From positions 1,254,475 to 1,318,474 of the forward strand of contig NZ_DF967972.1 of the NCBI RefSeq assembly GCF_001050235.1: a stretch of 64,000 nt of DNA. Reading direction: 5' to 3'. The notes under the pieces were generated by a model, which worked only from the letters and a program-made list of their open reading frames with translations, was not told the origin of the DNA and did not search any database. Shown in pieces: positions 24,624-33,644 of this stretch. The stretch comes from Longilinea arvoryzae. Its GTDB lineage: Bacteria; Chloroflexota; Anaerolineae; Anaerolineales; Anaerolineaceae. How positions within the stretch are numbered: the first letter of the stretch is position 1; every line of letters begins with the position of its first letter. Position numbers and translations under genes: made by a program.

Positions 24624-27410
24624 TTATGCAAAGGGCTGGAGTTCACCCCAACTGATTCCCGAACGAGCCTCAGTTTCGAGTGGGATGGATAATGGGTAAG
24701 CATTTTCCATTATATCCTTCACGACGCCTGCCGTCCCTTGCAGTTCGTTTTCAGGTACTTCAAGCACCAGTTCATCGTGCACCTGCAGGAGAAGGCGGGC
24801 GTGCAAACCGGCCTGCTGCAGAGCGCCCGGCAGGGCGATCATGGCCAGCTTCATGATATCGGCCGCGGTACCCTGAATGGGCGCGTTGATGGCTTCGCGT
24901 TCTTCCCGGGCGCGCATATTCGGGTTGGCCCCGCTTTTCAGGTTGGGGAAGTAGCGCCGGCGTCCGAGCAGCGTTTCGACGTAGCCGCGCTGGCTGGCCT
25001 GTTTGCGGACCTCGTCCAGGTAGCGGCGCACGCCGGGGAACTGGGCGAAATACGCCTTGACGAAATTTTCAGCCTCCGCCAGGGTCAGTCCGGTGCTGCG
25101 GCTGAGCCCGAAGGAACTCATGCCGTAGATCAGGCCGAAATTGATGGCCTTGGCGTTGCGGCGTTGGTCCTTGGTGACCTGTTCGAGCGGGACGTTCTGG
25201 ATGGCGGCCGCGGTGGCGGCGTGAATATCCTGCCCGGCCAGGAAGGCTTGGCGCATGGCTTCGTCACCCGACATGGCCGCCACAATGCGCAGCTCGATTT
25301 GCGAATAATCCACCGAGAGCAGGCGGTAACCCGGCGCGGCGATGAAGGCGCGGCGCACCTGGCGGCCGAGTTCGGTGCGGGTGGGGATGTTCTGCAAATT
25401 GGGATCGGAGGAAGCCAGCCGGCCGGTCACCGAACCGGTCTGGTTGAAAGAGGTGTGTACGCGGCCGGTATCCGGATTGATTTGCAGCGGCAGGGCGTCC
25501 ACATAAGTGGATTTGAGCTTGGACAGTTCGCGGTATTCCAGGATCAGGTCGACCGCCGGGTGCTGGCCGCGCAACTCTTCGAGGATGTCGGCGGAAGTGG
25601 AAAAATGGCCGCTGGCGGTCTTCTTGCGTGGGTCGGGCGGCAGGAGGCCAAGCGCCTTGAAGAGCACATCCGAAAGCTGCTGAGTGGAATTGAGGTTGAA
25701 GTGATAGCCAACCGTGCGGTAGATTTCACTTTCGATCTCGACCAGCCGGTTGGTCAATTCGGTGGACATTTGCTTGAGGAAGTCCAGATCGAGGGCAATG
25801 CCGTTCTGTTCCATCATGGCCAGGACGGGCACGAGCGGCATTTCGACCGTTTCGAAGACCTTTTCGGCCTGGCGTTCGGCCATCCCTTTGCGCAGTGGGC
25901 CCACCAATCGCAGGGTAATCTCGGCGTCGGCAGCGGCGTAACCGGCGGCGCGCTCGATGGGCACCTCGGCCATGGTGATCTGGTTCTTGCCCTTGCCGAT
26001 CAGCTCTTCGATGTGAGTCATCGTCAGGTTGAGGTAGTCTTCCGACATGTCCTTCAGTCCCAGGCTGCGCGAGGCCGGATCGATGAGGAAACCGGCGATC
26101 ATGGTATCGAAACGGATCGGCGCCAGATCCAATCCGGCCCGGCGGAGGGCCAACAGATCGTATTTGACGTTGTGGCCGTATTTGGGCAGTTTGGGGTCGG
26201 TAAAAGCAGGCAGCAGGGCAGACCGAACCTCGTCCAATTTCAACTGCGGTTCGCCGGTGCGGTGCCCAACCGGAATGTAATAACCCTGCCCTTCGACAAC
26301 GGCCAGCGAAATGCCCACCAGTTCAGCGCGCAGCGGGTCGACGCCGGTGGTTTCGGTATCCACCGCCAGGCATTCGGCGCCGGCCAGCGCCTGCTGGAGT
26401 TCCTTCAGGGCTTCAGGTGTGTTGACCACGCTATAGTGGTTGGCGAAGGTCTCGCTCTGCCCGACCTGGGTGATGGGCACGCCGAACAGGGAAAGCTGCC
26501 CGCCGGCGGCCGAGGCGGCCGGCGGTTGGTAGCCGGGCGCCAGTTTGGCCAGGCGCGCGATGAGCGTGCGAAATTCCAGCTCGCGGAAGATGGCCTCGAC
26601 GGCCGGCAGGTTGAGATCGTTGGCGCGGGCCTTTTCCAGATCCAGCGAAATGGCCACGTTGGTGCGGATGGTGGCCAGGTCGCGGCTGAGGAAGGCTGAC
26701 TCGCGCCCGGCCTCCAGTTTGGCGCGCATGGCGCCCTTGATTTCATCGATGTGAGCGTAGATGTCTTCGAGGGTTGGGTAGCGTTCCAGCAGGCTGGTGG
26801 CGGTTTTTTCACCCACCCCCGGCACGCCCGGGATGTTGTCGGATTTATCGCCGACCAGGCCCTTGTACTCGATAACCTGCTCGGGGCGGACGCCCAGAGT
26901 CTCGACCACGTCGGCGGCGGTGAAGTCGCGTGCCTCGGAGAGCTTGTTGCCGGCCAGGTTGACGATGATGCGGTCGTTGACCAGTTGCAACAGATCGCGG
27001 TCGCCGGTGATGATCTTGACGCCCAGGCCGTGCTCGACGGCCTGCTTGGCGATGCTGCCGAGCACATCGTCGGCTTCGACGCCTTCTTTTTCCAGGCGCG
27101 GCAGGTTGAAGGCGTCCACAATCTGGCGAATGTGATCGATCTGGGCGCGCAAATCATCCGGCATCTTGGCGCGGGTGGCCTTGTAGGCCGGGTACATGTC
27201 ATTACGGAAGGTCTTGCCGGTATCGAAGGCCACGGCCAGGTAATCCGGGCGATCCTGTTCCAGAATGCGCATCAGTACGCTGGCAAAGCCGTAGATCCCG
27301 GCCGTGGGTTCACCGGAATGGGTTTGCAGGCGTTCCCCGGCGCTGGCCAGGGCGAAATATGTACGGTAGGCCAGAGCGTGGCCATCGATGAGATACAAAA
27401 CTGGGGGCAT
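24624..27410 (-). CDS. polA: DNA polymerase I
   Basis: 928 residues, full length. Residues about 1-290 are the 5'-3' flap exonuclease (YLIDGHALAYRTYFA, VGDKSDNIPGVPGVGEKTA). The 3'-5' proofreading domain (about 330-520) keeps its acidic residues: VDTETTGVDPLRAELVG, YGHNVKYDLLAL and YAAADAEITLRL. The polymerase domain (to 928) has motif A DYSQIELRI, the O-helix RRNAKAINFGLIYGMS and motif C QVHDELVLEVP. All three activities are thus expected, unlike many Gram-positive homologues that lost proofreading. It follows the receiver/Y1-fusion gene by 21 bp on the same strand and precedes the TPR gene, suggesting one operon. Confidence 0.96.
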   Translation of the reverse strand: MPPVLYLIDGHALAYRTYFALASAGERLQTHSGEPTAGIYGFASVLMRILEQDRPDYLAVAFDTGKTFRNDMYPAYKATRAKMPDDLRAQIDHIRQIVDAFNLPRLEKEGVEADDVLGSIAKQAVEHGLGVKIITGDRDLLQLVNDRIIVNLAGNKLSEARDFTAADVVETLGVRPEQVIEYKGLVGDKSDNIPGVPGVGEKTATSLLERYPTLEDIYAHIDEIKGAMRAKLEAGRESAFLSRDLATIRTNVAISLDLEKARANDLNLPAVEAIFRELEFRTLIARLAKLAPGYQPPAASAAGGQLSLFGVPITQVGQSETFANHYSVVNTPEALKELQQALAGAECLAVDTETTGVDPLRAELVGISLAVVEGQGYYIPVGHRTGEPQLKLDEVRSALLPAFTDPKLPKYGHNVKYDLLALRRAGLDLAPIRFDTMIAGFLIDPASRSLGLKDMSEDYLNLTMTHIEELIGKGKNQITMAEVPIERAAGYAAADAEITLRLVGPLRKGMAERQAEKVFETVEMPLVPVLAMMEQNGIALDLDFLKQMSTELTNRLVEIESEIYRTVGYHFNLNSTQQLSDVLFKALGLLPPDPRKKTASGHFSTSADILEELRGQHPAVDLILEYRELSKLKSTYVDALPLQINPDTGRVHTSFNQTGSVTGRLASSDPNLQNIPTRTELGRQVRRAFIAAPGYRLLSVDYSQIELRIVAAMSGDEAMRQAFLAGQDIHAATAAAIQNVPLEQVTKDQRRNAKAINFGLIYGMSSFGLSRSTGLTLAEAENFVKAYFAQFPGVRRYLDEVRKQASQRGYVETLLGRRRYFPNLKSGANPNMRAREEREAINAPIQGTAADIMKLAMIALPGALQQAGLHARLLLQVHDELVLEVPENELQGTAGVVKDIMENAYPLSIPLETEARSGISWGELQPFA

Positions 27411-27431
27411 GGCAGTTCCTGTAAAAAGCGC

Positions 27432-29234
27432 TCAGTTGGCCGGCAGACCCTGCCGGCGGCGGGTTTGAGCGACAAAGTCGTGCAGCAGGTTTGGTAGCGG
27501 CGGCGTCGATCCGCTGATGATGAGATAACCGGGCGCCCAAAAGTCGCCCGAAGGATTCAATTCCTTCAACTCGGGGAAGCGGCCGAAGATGCGTTGAGAG
27601 GTGCGCTGACGCAGAATGCGCACCACGTTTCCAGGGGAGACGGTCGGGGCGACCTGCAGGGTGAATTGAAGCGTACCCGGGCGAACGGCCATCCCTTCCA
27701 GGCGCCAGCCAAAGGCCAGGCACAACTGCGGCACCCATAGGCCCAGCTCTTCCGCCAGGTCTCCCACCAGGACATGCTGTGGAAAACGCGGCAGCAGGAG
27801 AGCGGAATAAGAGAGGTGGCTGAGGGTCGGTGAGACGGGTTCGACCGAGAGCAGGCTGCCCTGCGGCATGGCAAAAAACGGCTGGGGTTCATCGCTATCG
27901 GTCGGGATTTCAGGCCGGGCCATGGATGGCGGCAGGATGGGCGGAGGCGGTTCGACCGGCTCGACCTTGACGGTGGGTCTTTCCTCCAGGTCCGTGGCGG
28001 CATCGCCCCTGGAGGATTGGGCGCCCTGGGGTTGAATGGCAACCGTCGGCGCGTCGCTGGCGGCCGCTCGGCGGCGAATGGCGATGGTGGGCGCATCGTA
28101 GGGCGAGGGCGGGTCGTCCGGCAGGCGGGCCGGGGCCTGGGGGATGATCTGTTCCCAGGGGAGTGAGAGCGGCACCGGCGAGGTCTCGGCGGCGGTCTCC
28201 GGCACCCAACCGTTTTCGATCGTGGCAGGGGCGGCGTCGGGTTTCGGCGATTCCGGATCGGGAGATGGCGCGTTGGCCAGCAAATCCAGCAGCCGCAGAT
28301 CCGGGATTTCGCTCTCATTGGCTTCCAGCCCCAGGTCTTCCGCGACGGGCTCCGCTTCGGCGTTCGGGACGGGCGATTCGATGGGCGATTCGATGGGCGG
28401 TTGGTCCGGCGCCTCGGGAATTTCTGCTAACTGGCGCGACAATAAGGTGGCTTTCGAACGCGCGCGCGTCAGGGGCAGGTTTACTTCGCAGGCCAGGGCC
28501 AGGGCCACCTTTTCGGCCAGGCGGGTGGCGTAAATCAACTGTTCTCCGCCTTCGGCAAGGCGAACGAAGCGCGCCTGATCGCTGTTCTGATGGCGTTCCC
28601 AGGAACGCATCAGGAGGGCGGCAATTTCCTGACGGGCGGCGGGCGAAAGCGCGCCGCTGCCGCCGTTTACCTGGCCGTCGATGAGGATCAGGGCGGCGTG
28701 AATGCGTGGATCGCTGACCGCGTTGTCCAGCGCCTGCTGCACGGCGGCCGGATTGTCGAGCCAGGCCGGCCGTTCGATCGGGGCTTGAGATGCTTCCGCC
28801 GGGGCGGACGCCGGATCAACGACCGGTGGTTTTTCGGCGGCGGCGGGGGGCGGAACGGAAGGCGCAGCGAGCGGGGCGGCCATCAGCCTTTCGACCGTTT
28901 CCAGTAAATCCGGCAGGTAGAATGGCTTGGTCAGGTAGGCGTCCGCGGTCAGCCCCCGCAGGGAGGGGTGCTGCGGATTGTTGTCGGGTGGAATCAGAAT
29001 CAGCCGCGCCTGCGGCTGTTGTTCGTGGATATCCCGCGCCAGTTCGGCAAACGGGCAATCGGTTAAGTCGGCGTCCAGAATCAGCAGCGCGAAGATTGCC
29101 CGGCCGGCGCTGCTGCGCGCCTCGGATCCACTGTGGACCAAACGCACCCGGTATTGGCCGCTTTCCTCCAGACTGAGGCGAAGTAGCTCTCCAAATGCGA
29201 GGTGGGGGGATGCGACCAGGATCTGTTTGGGCAC
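27432..29234 (-). CDS. Receiver-like domain / roadblock-like domain / inactive IS200-type (Y1) transposase-fold fusion
   Basis: 600 residues. Residues 1-125 resemble a response-regulator receiver: LLILDADL holds the phospho-acceptor Asp and LTKPF the conserved Lys, but the acidic pair of the first strand is replaced (ILVASPHL). Residues about 155-270 look like a roadblock/LC7 domain (HAALILIDGQVNGGSGALSP, RFVRLAEGGEQLIYA). A long Pro/Glu/Ala-rich linker follows. Residues about 473-600 closely track an IS200/IS605 TnpA (Y1) domain: HVLVGDLAEELGLWV, EGMAVRPGTLQFTLQV, SPGNVVRILRQRTSQRIFGR, FPEL and FWAPGYLIIS. The HUH (H-x-H) metal site is replaced by T-L-Q, and the nucleophilic Tyr position reads HDFVAQ. 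It is therefore probably a domesticated DNA- or hairpin-binding module. It lies 21 bp upstream of polA. Confidence 0.8.
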   Translation of the reverse strand: MPKQILVASPHLAFGELLRLSLEESGQYRVRLVHSGSEARSSAGRAIFALLILDADLTDCPFAELARDIHEQQPQARLILIPPDNNPQHPSLRGLTADAYLTKPFYLPDLLETVERLMAAPLAAPSVPPPAAAEKPPVVDPASAPAEASQAPIERPAWLDNPAAVQQALDNAVSDPRIHAALILIDGQVNGGSGALSPAARQEIAALLMRSWERHQNSDQARFVRLAEGGEQLIYATRLAEKVALALACEVNLPLTRARSKATLLSRQLAEIPEAPDQPPIESPIESPVPNAEAEPVAEDLGLEANESEIPDLRLLDLLANAPSPDPESPKPDAAPATIENGWVPETAAETSPVPLSLPWEQIIPQAPARLPDDPPSPYDAPTIAIRRRAAASDAPTVAIQPQGAQSSRGDAATDLEERPTVKVEPVEPPPPILPPSMARPEIPTDSDEPQPFFAMPQGSLLSVEPVSPTLSHLSYSALLLPRFPQHVLVGDLAEELGLWVPQLCLAFGWRLEGMAVRPGTLQFTLQVAPTVSPGNVVRILRQRTSQRIFGRFPELKELNPSGDFWAPGYLIISGSTPPLPNLLHDFVAQTRRRQGLPAN

Positions 29235-29418
29235 GTTAAAAGTGTATCACGGGCATAAATTCGGGGCAAGTCGGATCGGTTGGCGATTATGCGTTGCAGG
29301 CTTTGTGCCCGAAATCTTTATGGAAATTAAGATTTTCAACTACAATTGCGAAAGTGAAAAAAAAGATCGATTCGGAAAGTTAATGGGCGGTCCGAATTGA
29401 CGGGAAGGCGGCTGAAAA

Positions 29419-29790
29419 ATGGAGGAAAGCGTAAGAGCGGTCCTGGCCCTGTGGGACGCTTTCGATCATCTGGATTTCGATGCCGCGGGAGCGCTGCTGG
29501 CCGATGACTTCGTGTGCGAATGGCCGCAATCTGGCGAACGCATCCGCGGACGGGCGAATTTCGTGGCTGTCAATGCCCATTACCCCGGCCGATGGCGCAT
29601 TCGCGTCCTGCGCGTGGTGGCCGGAGGGGATGAAGTGGTGACCGAAGTCGAGGCGACCTGGGGTGAAGAGAAAGCCCGGGCGATTTCGTTCTTCCGGGTC
29701 CGGAATGGGCGCATCTGCCACCTGCGTGAATTCTGGCCCGAGCCCTATCCGGCCCAGGCCTGGCGCGCCGCCTGGGTCGAGCAGGGGTAA
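29419..29790 (+). CDS. SnoaL-like / NTF2-fold protein
   Basis: 123 residues. The NTF2-like pattern is clear: an N-terminal helix pair (SVRAVLALWDAFDHLDFDAAGALLADDFVCEWP), then GERIRGRANFVAVNA, and beta strands ending in the typical ISFFRVRNGRICHLREFWPEP. Members bind small hydrophobic ligands or act as ketosteroid-isomerase-like enzymes. The Asp/His set of SnoaL cyclases cannot be assigned with certainty, so the function is open. It is a single gene before the two-tier hairpin at 29792. Confidence 0.8.
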   Translation: MEESVRAVLALWDAFDHLDFDAAGALLADDFVCEWPQSGERIRGRANFVAVNAHYPGRWRIRVLRVVAGGDEVVTEVEATWGEEKARAISFFRVRNGRICHLREFWPEPYPAQAWRAAWVEQG

Positions 29791-29791
29791 G

Positions 29792-29838
29792 CACCCTATG
29801 GGTGCGGGCACCCTGCGGGTGCGGGCGCCCATAGGGTG
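29792..29838. repeat. Two-tier inverted repeat (nested hairpin)
   Basis: Outer stem CACCCTATGGGTGC with GCGCCCATAGGGTG (14 bp with one G-T). Inside it is an independent hairpin GCACCC-TGC-GGGTGC (29808-29822). It lies two bases after the stop codon of the NTF2-like gene and is followed by AAAAACCCC. It could be a processing or stabilising structure, or an extruding cruciform; there is no T-run for intrinsic termination. Confidence 0.6.
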
Positions 29839-29929
29839 AAAAACCCCTTCGCAACCCTTCCTAGGTATGAGATAATTGCATTCGCTCCGGTTTCGGTCGG
29901 GAGTGGAAATAAAGTCGCAAGGAGCTCTT

Positions 29930-31207
29930 GTGAAATTCAATAAAATTTGCGTTATCGGGCTGGGCTATATCGGCCTGCCCACAGCCAGTACCTTTGCCAC
30001 GTCGGGCGTGCAGGTGATCGGGGTGGACGTCAATCCCCAGATCGTCGCCGGGTTGAAAAACGGCCACCTGCACATCGTCGAGCCCGGGCTGCGCACGCTG
30101 GTTCAGGCGGCGCTGGGTTCGGGGCACCTGACCATTTCGGACAAACCCGAGGAGGCGGACGCCTTCGTCATCGCCGTCCCGACGCCTTTCTTTGACGACA
30201 AACGCGCCGACCTGGATTTCGTCCGCTCGGCCACCGAGTCGATCCTTCCGGTGCTGCGGCGCGGCAACCTGGTGGTTCTTGAATCCACCTCGCCGCCGCT
30301 CACCACGACCAACATCGTGGCCCCCATTTTGGAAAGGTCCGGACTGAAGGCCGGCGTCGATTTTCACCTGGCCTATTCGCCAGAGCGTGTGCTGCCCGGA
30401 CAGATCCTGCGCGAGCTGATCGAAAACGCGCGCGTGATCGGCGGCGTGGACCGGGCTTCCTCTGAAGCCGGGCGCGACCTGTATGGGATCTTCGTCAAGG
30501 GCGAGATCGTCCTGACCGACGCCACCACCGCCGAGATGGTCAAGCTGATGGAAAACACCTACCGGGACGTCAACATTGCCATCGCCAACGAATTCTCACG
30601 CCTGGCGGACCGCTTTGGCGTGGACGTGTGGGAGGCAATCAGCATCGCCAACCGCCACCCGCGGGTGCGCATCCTCAATCCCGGCCCAGGCGTGGGCGGG
30701 CACTGCATCAGCGTGGATCCGTGGTTCCTGGTGGAAGCCGCGCCTGACCTGACACCTTTGATTGCCACCGCGCGCAAAGTGAACGACGGCCAGCCGAAGT
30801 ACGTGGTCGACCTGGTCCGGCGCGCCCTGGGCGGCAATTTGGAAGGACGGCGCGTGGCCGCGCTGGGGCTTTCCTATAAGCCGGATGTGGATGACTTGCG
30901 CGAAAGCCCGGCCGTCGAAGTGGCGCGCCTGCTGCAGGATGCCGGCGCGAACGTGACGGCGTACGAACCGTTCAAGACGGATGCCCAGATCGAAGGCCTG
31001 CACATCGTCCCGACCCTGGCTGAAGCCATCGCCGAAGCGGATGCGCTGCTGCTGCTGGTGGGGCACACCCAACTGCGCGACCTGCAGCCCGAAACCGTGG
31101 CGCAAATGACCCCGGCCCGCGTCGTGGTCGACACGGTGAACGGCTGGCCGGCTGCGGCCTGGCAGGGTCTGGGCTTCCGCGTCTTCAAGATCGGCGTGCG
31201 TAAATAA
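29930..31207 (+). CDS. wecC: UDP-N-acetyl-D-mannosamine dehydrogenase
   Basis: 425 residues. The GTG at 29930 is chosen because AAGGAG lies 5 nt upstream and the NAD-binding motif begins there (ICVIGLGYIGLPTA). Further family features: AVPTPF, LAYSPERVLPG, AEMVKLMENTYRDVNIAIANEF and GPGVGGHCISVDPWFL (catalytic Cys in GHC), then a C-terminal UDP-binding domain (LGLSYKPDVDDLRESP). The enzyme oxidises UDP-ManNAc to UDP-ManNAcA for surface polysaccharide. The next gene encodes the epimerase making UDP-ManNAc, so the two catalyse successive steps. Confidence 0.92.
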   Translation: MKFNKICVIGLGYIGLPTASTFATSGVQVIGVDVNPQIVAGLKNGHLHIVEPGLRTLVQAALGSGHLTISDKPEEADAFVIAVPTPFFDDKRADLDFVRSATESILPVLRRGNLVVLESTSPPLTTTNIVAPILERSGLKAGVDFHLAYSPERVLPGQILRELIENARVIGGVDRASSEAGRDLYGIFVKGEIVLTDATTAEMVKLMENTYRDVNIAIANEFSRLADRFGVDVWEAISIANRHPRVRILNPGPGVGGHCISVDPWFLVEAAPDLTPLIATARKVNDGQPKYVVDLVRRALGGNLEGRRVAALGLSYKPDVDDLRESPAVEVARLLQDAGANVTAYEPFKTDAQIEGLHIVPTLAEAIAEADALLLLVGHTQLRDLQPETVAQMTPARVVVDTVNGWPAAAWQGLGFRVFKIGVRK

Positions 31208-31280
31208 GCTTTGATTCACAAGCGCGCAGCGAGGCGACCCCCTGCGCGATGGTTTGTTTTTGTTGATAAAGGAAAAGGTT

Positions 31281-32411
31281 ATGCCGCCTTTACGCGTTCT
31301 TTCCATCTTCGGCACCCGCCCGGAAGCCGTCAAAATGGCCCCGGTGGTGGCTGCGCTGGAACGCACTCCGGGAATCGAAAGCCGGGTGTGCGTCACTGCC
31401 CAGCACCGCGAGATGCTCGATCAGGTGTTGAACCTGTTCGGCATCCGGCCGGATGTGGATTTGAACCTGATGCGCCCCAATCAAAGCCTGGCCGAATTGA
31501 CCGCCAACATCCTCACCCACCTGGATCCCGTGCTGCGGGATGAGAAACCGGACTGGGTGCTGGTGCAGGGCGACACGACCACCGTGATGGCCGCCGCGCT
31601 GCTGTGCTATTACAACCGCATCCGGGTCGGGCACGTGGAAGCCGGCCTGCGCACGGGCGACAAGTGGCAGCCCTTCCCGGAGGAGATCGACCGCAAGATC
31701 GCCGGGGTGATTGCTGATTTGCACTTCGCGCCCACCGAGCACAGCCGCCAGAACCTGTTAAAGGAAGGCATCCCGGATTGGCGCATCGCCGTGACCGGCA
31801 ACCCGGCCATCGACGCGCTCAATGAGATCGTCAAACGGCCGGCGCCGGCCGAGGCGCAGGAACTACTCGACCGGCTGAATATCCGCGCGGGCGGCAAGGA
31901 ACTGGTGCTGATCACCGCCCACCGGCGCGAGAATTTTGGCAAACCGCTGGAAGATATTTGCAGCGCGCTGCAGTCGCTGGCCGAACGCTATCCCGAGCGC
32001 CTGGAACTGGTCTATCCCGTGCATCTCAATCCCAACGTGCAGGAACCTGTGCACCGCCGGCTGGACCATGTACCCAATATCACCCTGCTCAAACCGCTGG
32101 ATTACCTGCCGATGGTGCATCTGATGAGCAAGGCCACCCTGGTGCTGACCGATTCGGGCGGCATTCAGGAGGAGGCCACCGGCCTGGGCAAACCCGCGCT
32201 GGTGATGCGTGAGGTCACCGAACGCCCCGAAGGCGTCACGGCGGGCGTGCTGAAGTTGGTGGGCACAGATCCGGACCGCATCCTGGGTGAGGCGGCCCGC
32301 CTGCTGGAAGATCCGGTCGCGTACGATGCGATGGCCAGGGCGGCCAATCCCTTTGGCGACGGTCACGCGGCCGATTACATCGTCAAAGCGATTTTGGATT
32401 ACAAGGAATGA
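31281..32411 (+). CDS. wecB: UDP-N-acetylglucosamine 2-epimerase (non-hydrolysing)
   Basis: 376 residues; ATG 31281 after AAGGAAAAGG. Family hallmarks: SIFGTRPEAVKMAPVV, VQGDTTTVMAAAL, HVEAGLRTGDKWQPFPEE(I)DRK, ITAHRREN, LTDSGGIQEEATGLGKPALVMR and RPEGVTAG. It interconverts UDP-GlcNAc and UDP-ManNAc, feeding the WecC product upstream. It lies 74 bp downstream of wecC on the same strand and is likely cotranscribed with it. Confidence 0.94.
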   Translation: MPPLRVLSIFGTRPEAVKMAPVVAALERTPGIESRVCVTAQHREMLDQVLNLFGIRPDVDLNLMRPNQSLAELTANILTHLDPVLRDEKPDWVLVQGDTTTVMAAALLCYYNRIRVGHVEAGLRTGDKWQPFPEEIDRKIAGVIADLHFAPTEHSRQNLLKEGIPDWRIAVTGNPAIDALNEIVKRPAPAEAQELLDRLNIRAGGKELVLITAHRRENFGKPLEDICSALQSLAERYPERLELVYPVHLNPNVQEPVHRRLDHVPNITLLKPLDYLPMVHLMSKATLVLTDSGGIQEEATGLGKPALVMREVTERPEGVTAGVLKLVGTDPDRILGEAARLLEDPVAYDAMARAANPFGDGHAADYIVKAILDYKE

Positions 32412-32420
32412 GGTTGGCGT

Positions 32421-33644
32421 TTGGAAAATGAAGCGCAGGCAGTGAACGTTCGCAAGAATCAGTCCCGGGTGGGGCTGGTGCTGCTGGCGTTCATCGCTTT
32501 CATCTCGCTGGGTCTGCCGGATGGACTGATGGGCGTGGCCTGGCCCTCGGTTCGCCATCAATTCAGTCAGCCGCTCGATTCGCTCGGCTATTTATTGATT
32601 GCAGGCACCATCGGTTACACGCTCTCCAGCTTTTTCAGCGGAAAAATCATGTCGCGCCTGGGGGTTGGCGGGCTGCTGGCGGCGAGCTGCGCCCTGACGG
32701 CCGGATCGCTGCTGGGGTACACCCTGGCGCCGGTCTGGTGGGTCATGGTCGGGCTGGCCTTGTTCGCCGGGATGGGCGGCGGCGCGATCGATGCCGCCAT
32801 CAATACCTACGTCGCGGCGCACTTTGCCGAAGGACTGATGCAGTGGCTGCATGCCAGCTTCGGCGTCGGCATCACCCTCGGGCCAATCATCATGACCCTG
32901 GGATTGAAAAACACCGGCGCCTGGCGAACCGGCTACCTCGAAGTGGGCTCGGCCCAACTGCTGCTGGCAGTCTGCTTCATCCTCACGGCAGCCATGTGGC
33001 GCAACGGCCAGTCAGCCGGCAAAGAAGCAGAACGCAACCTGGCCGATTATCATACCCCACTGAGCGAAACGCTGCGTGAACCGCGCGTCTGGTTGAGCAT
33101 TCTGCTCTTCTTCCTCTATACCGGTATGGAAGTCATCCTGGGCAATTGGGCCTACACCCTGTTGACCGAATCGCGCGGCATCGCGCCCCAGACCGCCGGC
33201 CTATGGACCGGCAGCTACTGGGCGACGTTCACCCTGGGCCGCATGCTGGCCGGGCTGTACACCCGGCGCATCGGCGGGCGCAAACTGGTGGCCGGCAGCC
33301 TGCTGCTGGCGCTGATTGGCGGCCTGCTGCTGTGGTGGAACCCCAGCAACACGGTCGGATTGGTGGGCGTGGCGACGATCGGTTTTGCCATCGCGCCGGT
33401 CTTCCCAGCTTTGGTGTCGTTGACCAGCGACCGCGTGGGCCTGAAACACGCCGCCAATACCATCGGGATGCAGATTTCGGCGTCCGGTTTGGGCGCGGCG
33501 CTGCTTTCCTCCCTGGCGGGCGTACTGGCGCGGCGAATTTCCCTCGAAATTATTCCGGTTTACCTGGTGGGGATCAACACCCTGTTGATCGGCATCTTCC
33601 TCACTTCCATCATTCTGAGCCGCAGGCAGGACCTGGCAAGATGA
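32421..33644 (+). CDS. MFS transporter
   Basis: 407 residues with 12 predicted membrane spans. The start is uncertain: TTG 32421 is used, with AGGTTGG just before it; the first membrane helix begins near residue 17 (VGLVLLAFIAFISLGLPDGLMG). MFS features include FFSGKIMSRLGVGGLL (loop 2-3 motif) and the GxxxGP-like ITLGPIIM. The pattern LGLPDGLMGVAWPSVR is typical of the FucP/YfkF-like sugar or metabolite group, but the substrate is unknown. It lies 9 bp after wecB, and its stop overlaps the glycosyltransferase start (ATGA at 33641-33644), so it belongs to this polysaccharide run. Confidence 0.85.
   Translation: MENEAQAVNVRKNQSRVGLVLLAFIAFISLGLPDGLMGVAWPSVRHQFSQPLDSLGYLLIAGTIGYTLSSFFSGKIMSRLGVGGLLAASCALTAGSLLGYTLAPVWWVMVGLALFAGMGGGAIDAAINTYVAAHFAEGLMQWLHASFGVGITLGPIIMTLGLKNTGAWRTGYLEVGSAQLLLAVCFILTAAMWRNGQSAGKEAERNLADYHTPLSETLREPRVWLSILLFFLYTGMEVILGNWAYTLLTESRGIAPQTAGLWTGSYWATFTLGRMLAGLYTRRIGGRKLVAGSLLLALIGGLLLWWNPSNTVGLVGVATIGFAIAPVFPALVSLTSDRVGLKHAANTIGMQISASGLGAALLSSLAGVLARRISLEIIPVYLVGINTLLIGIFLTSIILSRRQDLAR

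Noticed and set aside
24738..26699. Plus-strand open frame of 653 codons opposite polA
   Set aside because: Exactly antisense to strongly conserved DNA polymerase I motifs; low-complexity translation with no recognisable domain. It is an effect of GC-rich codon use.
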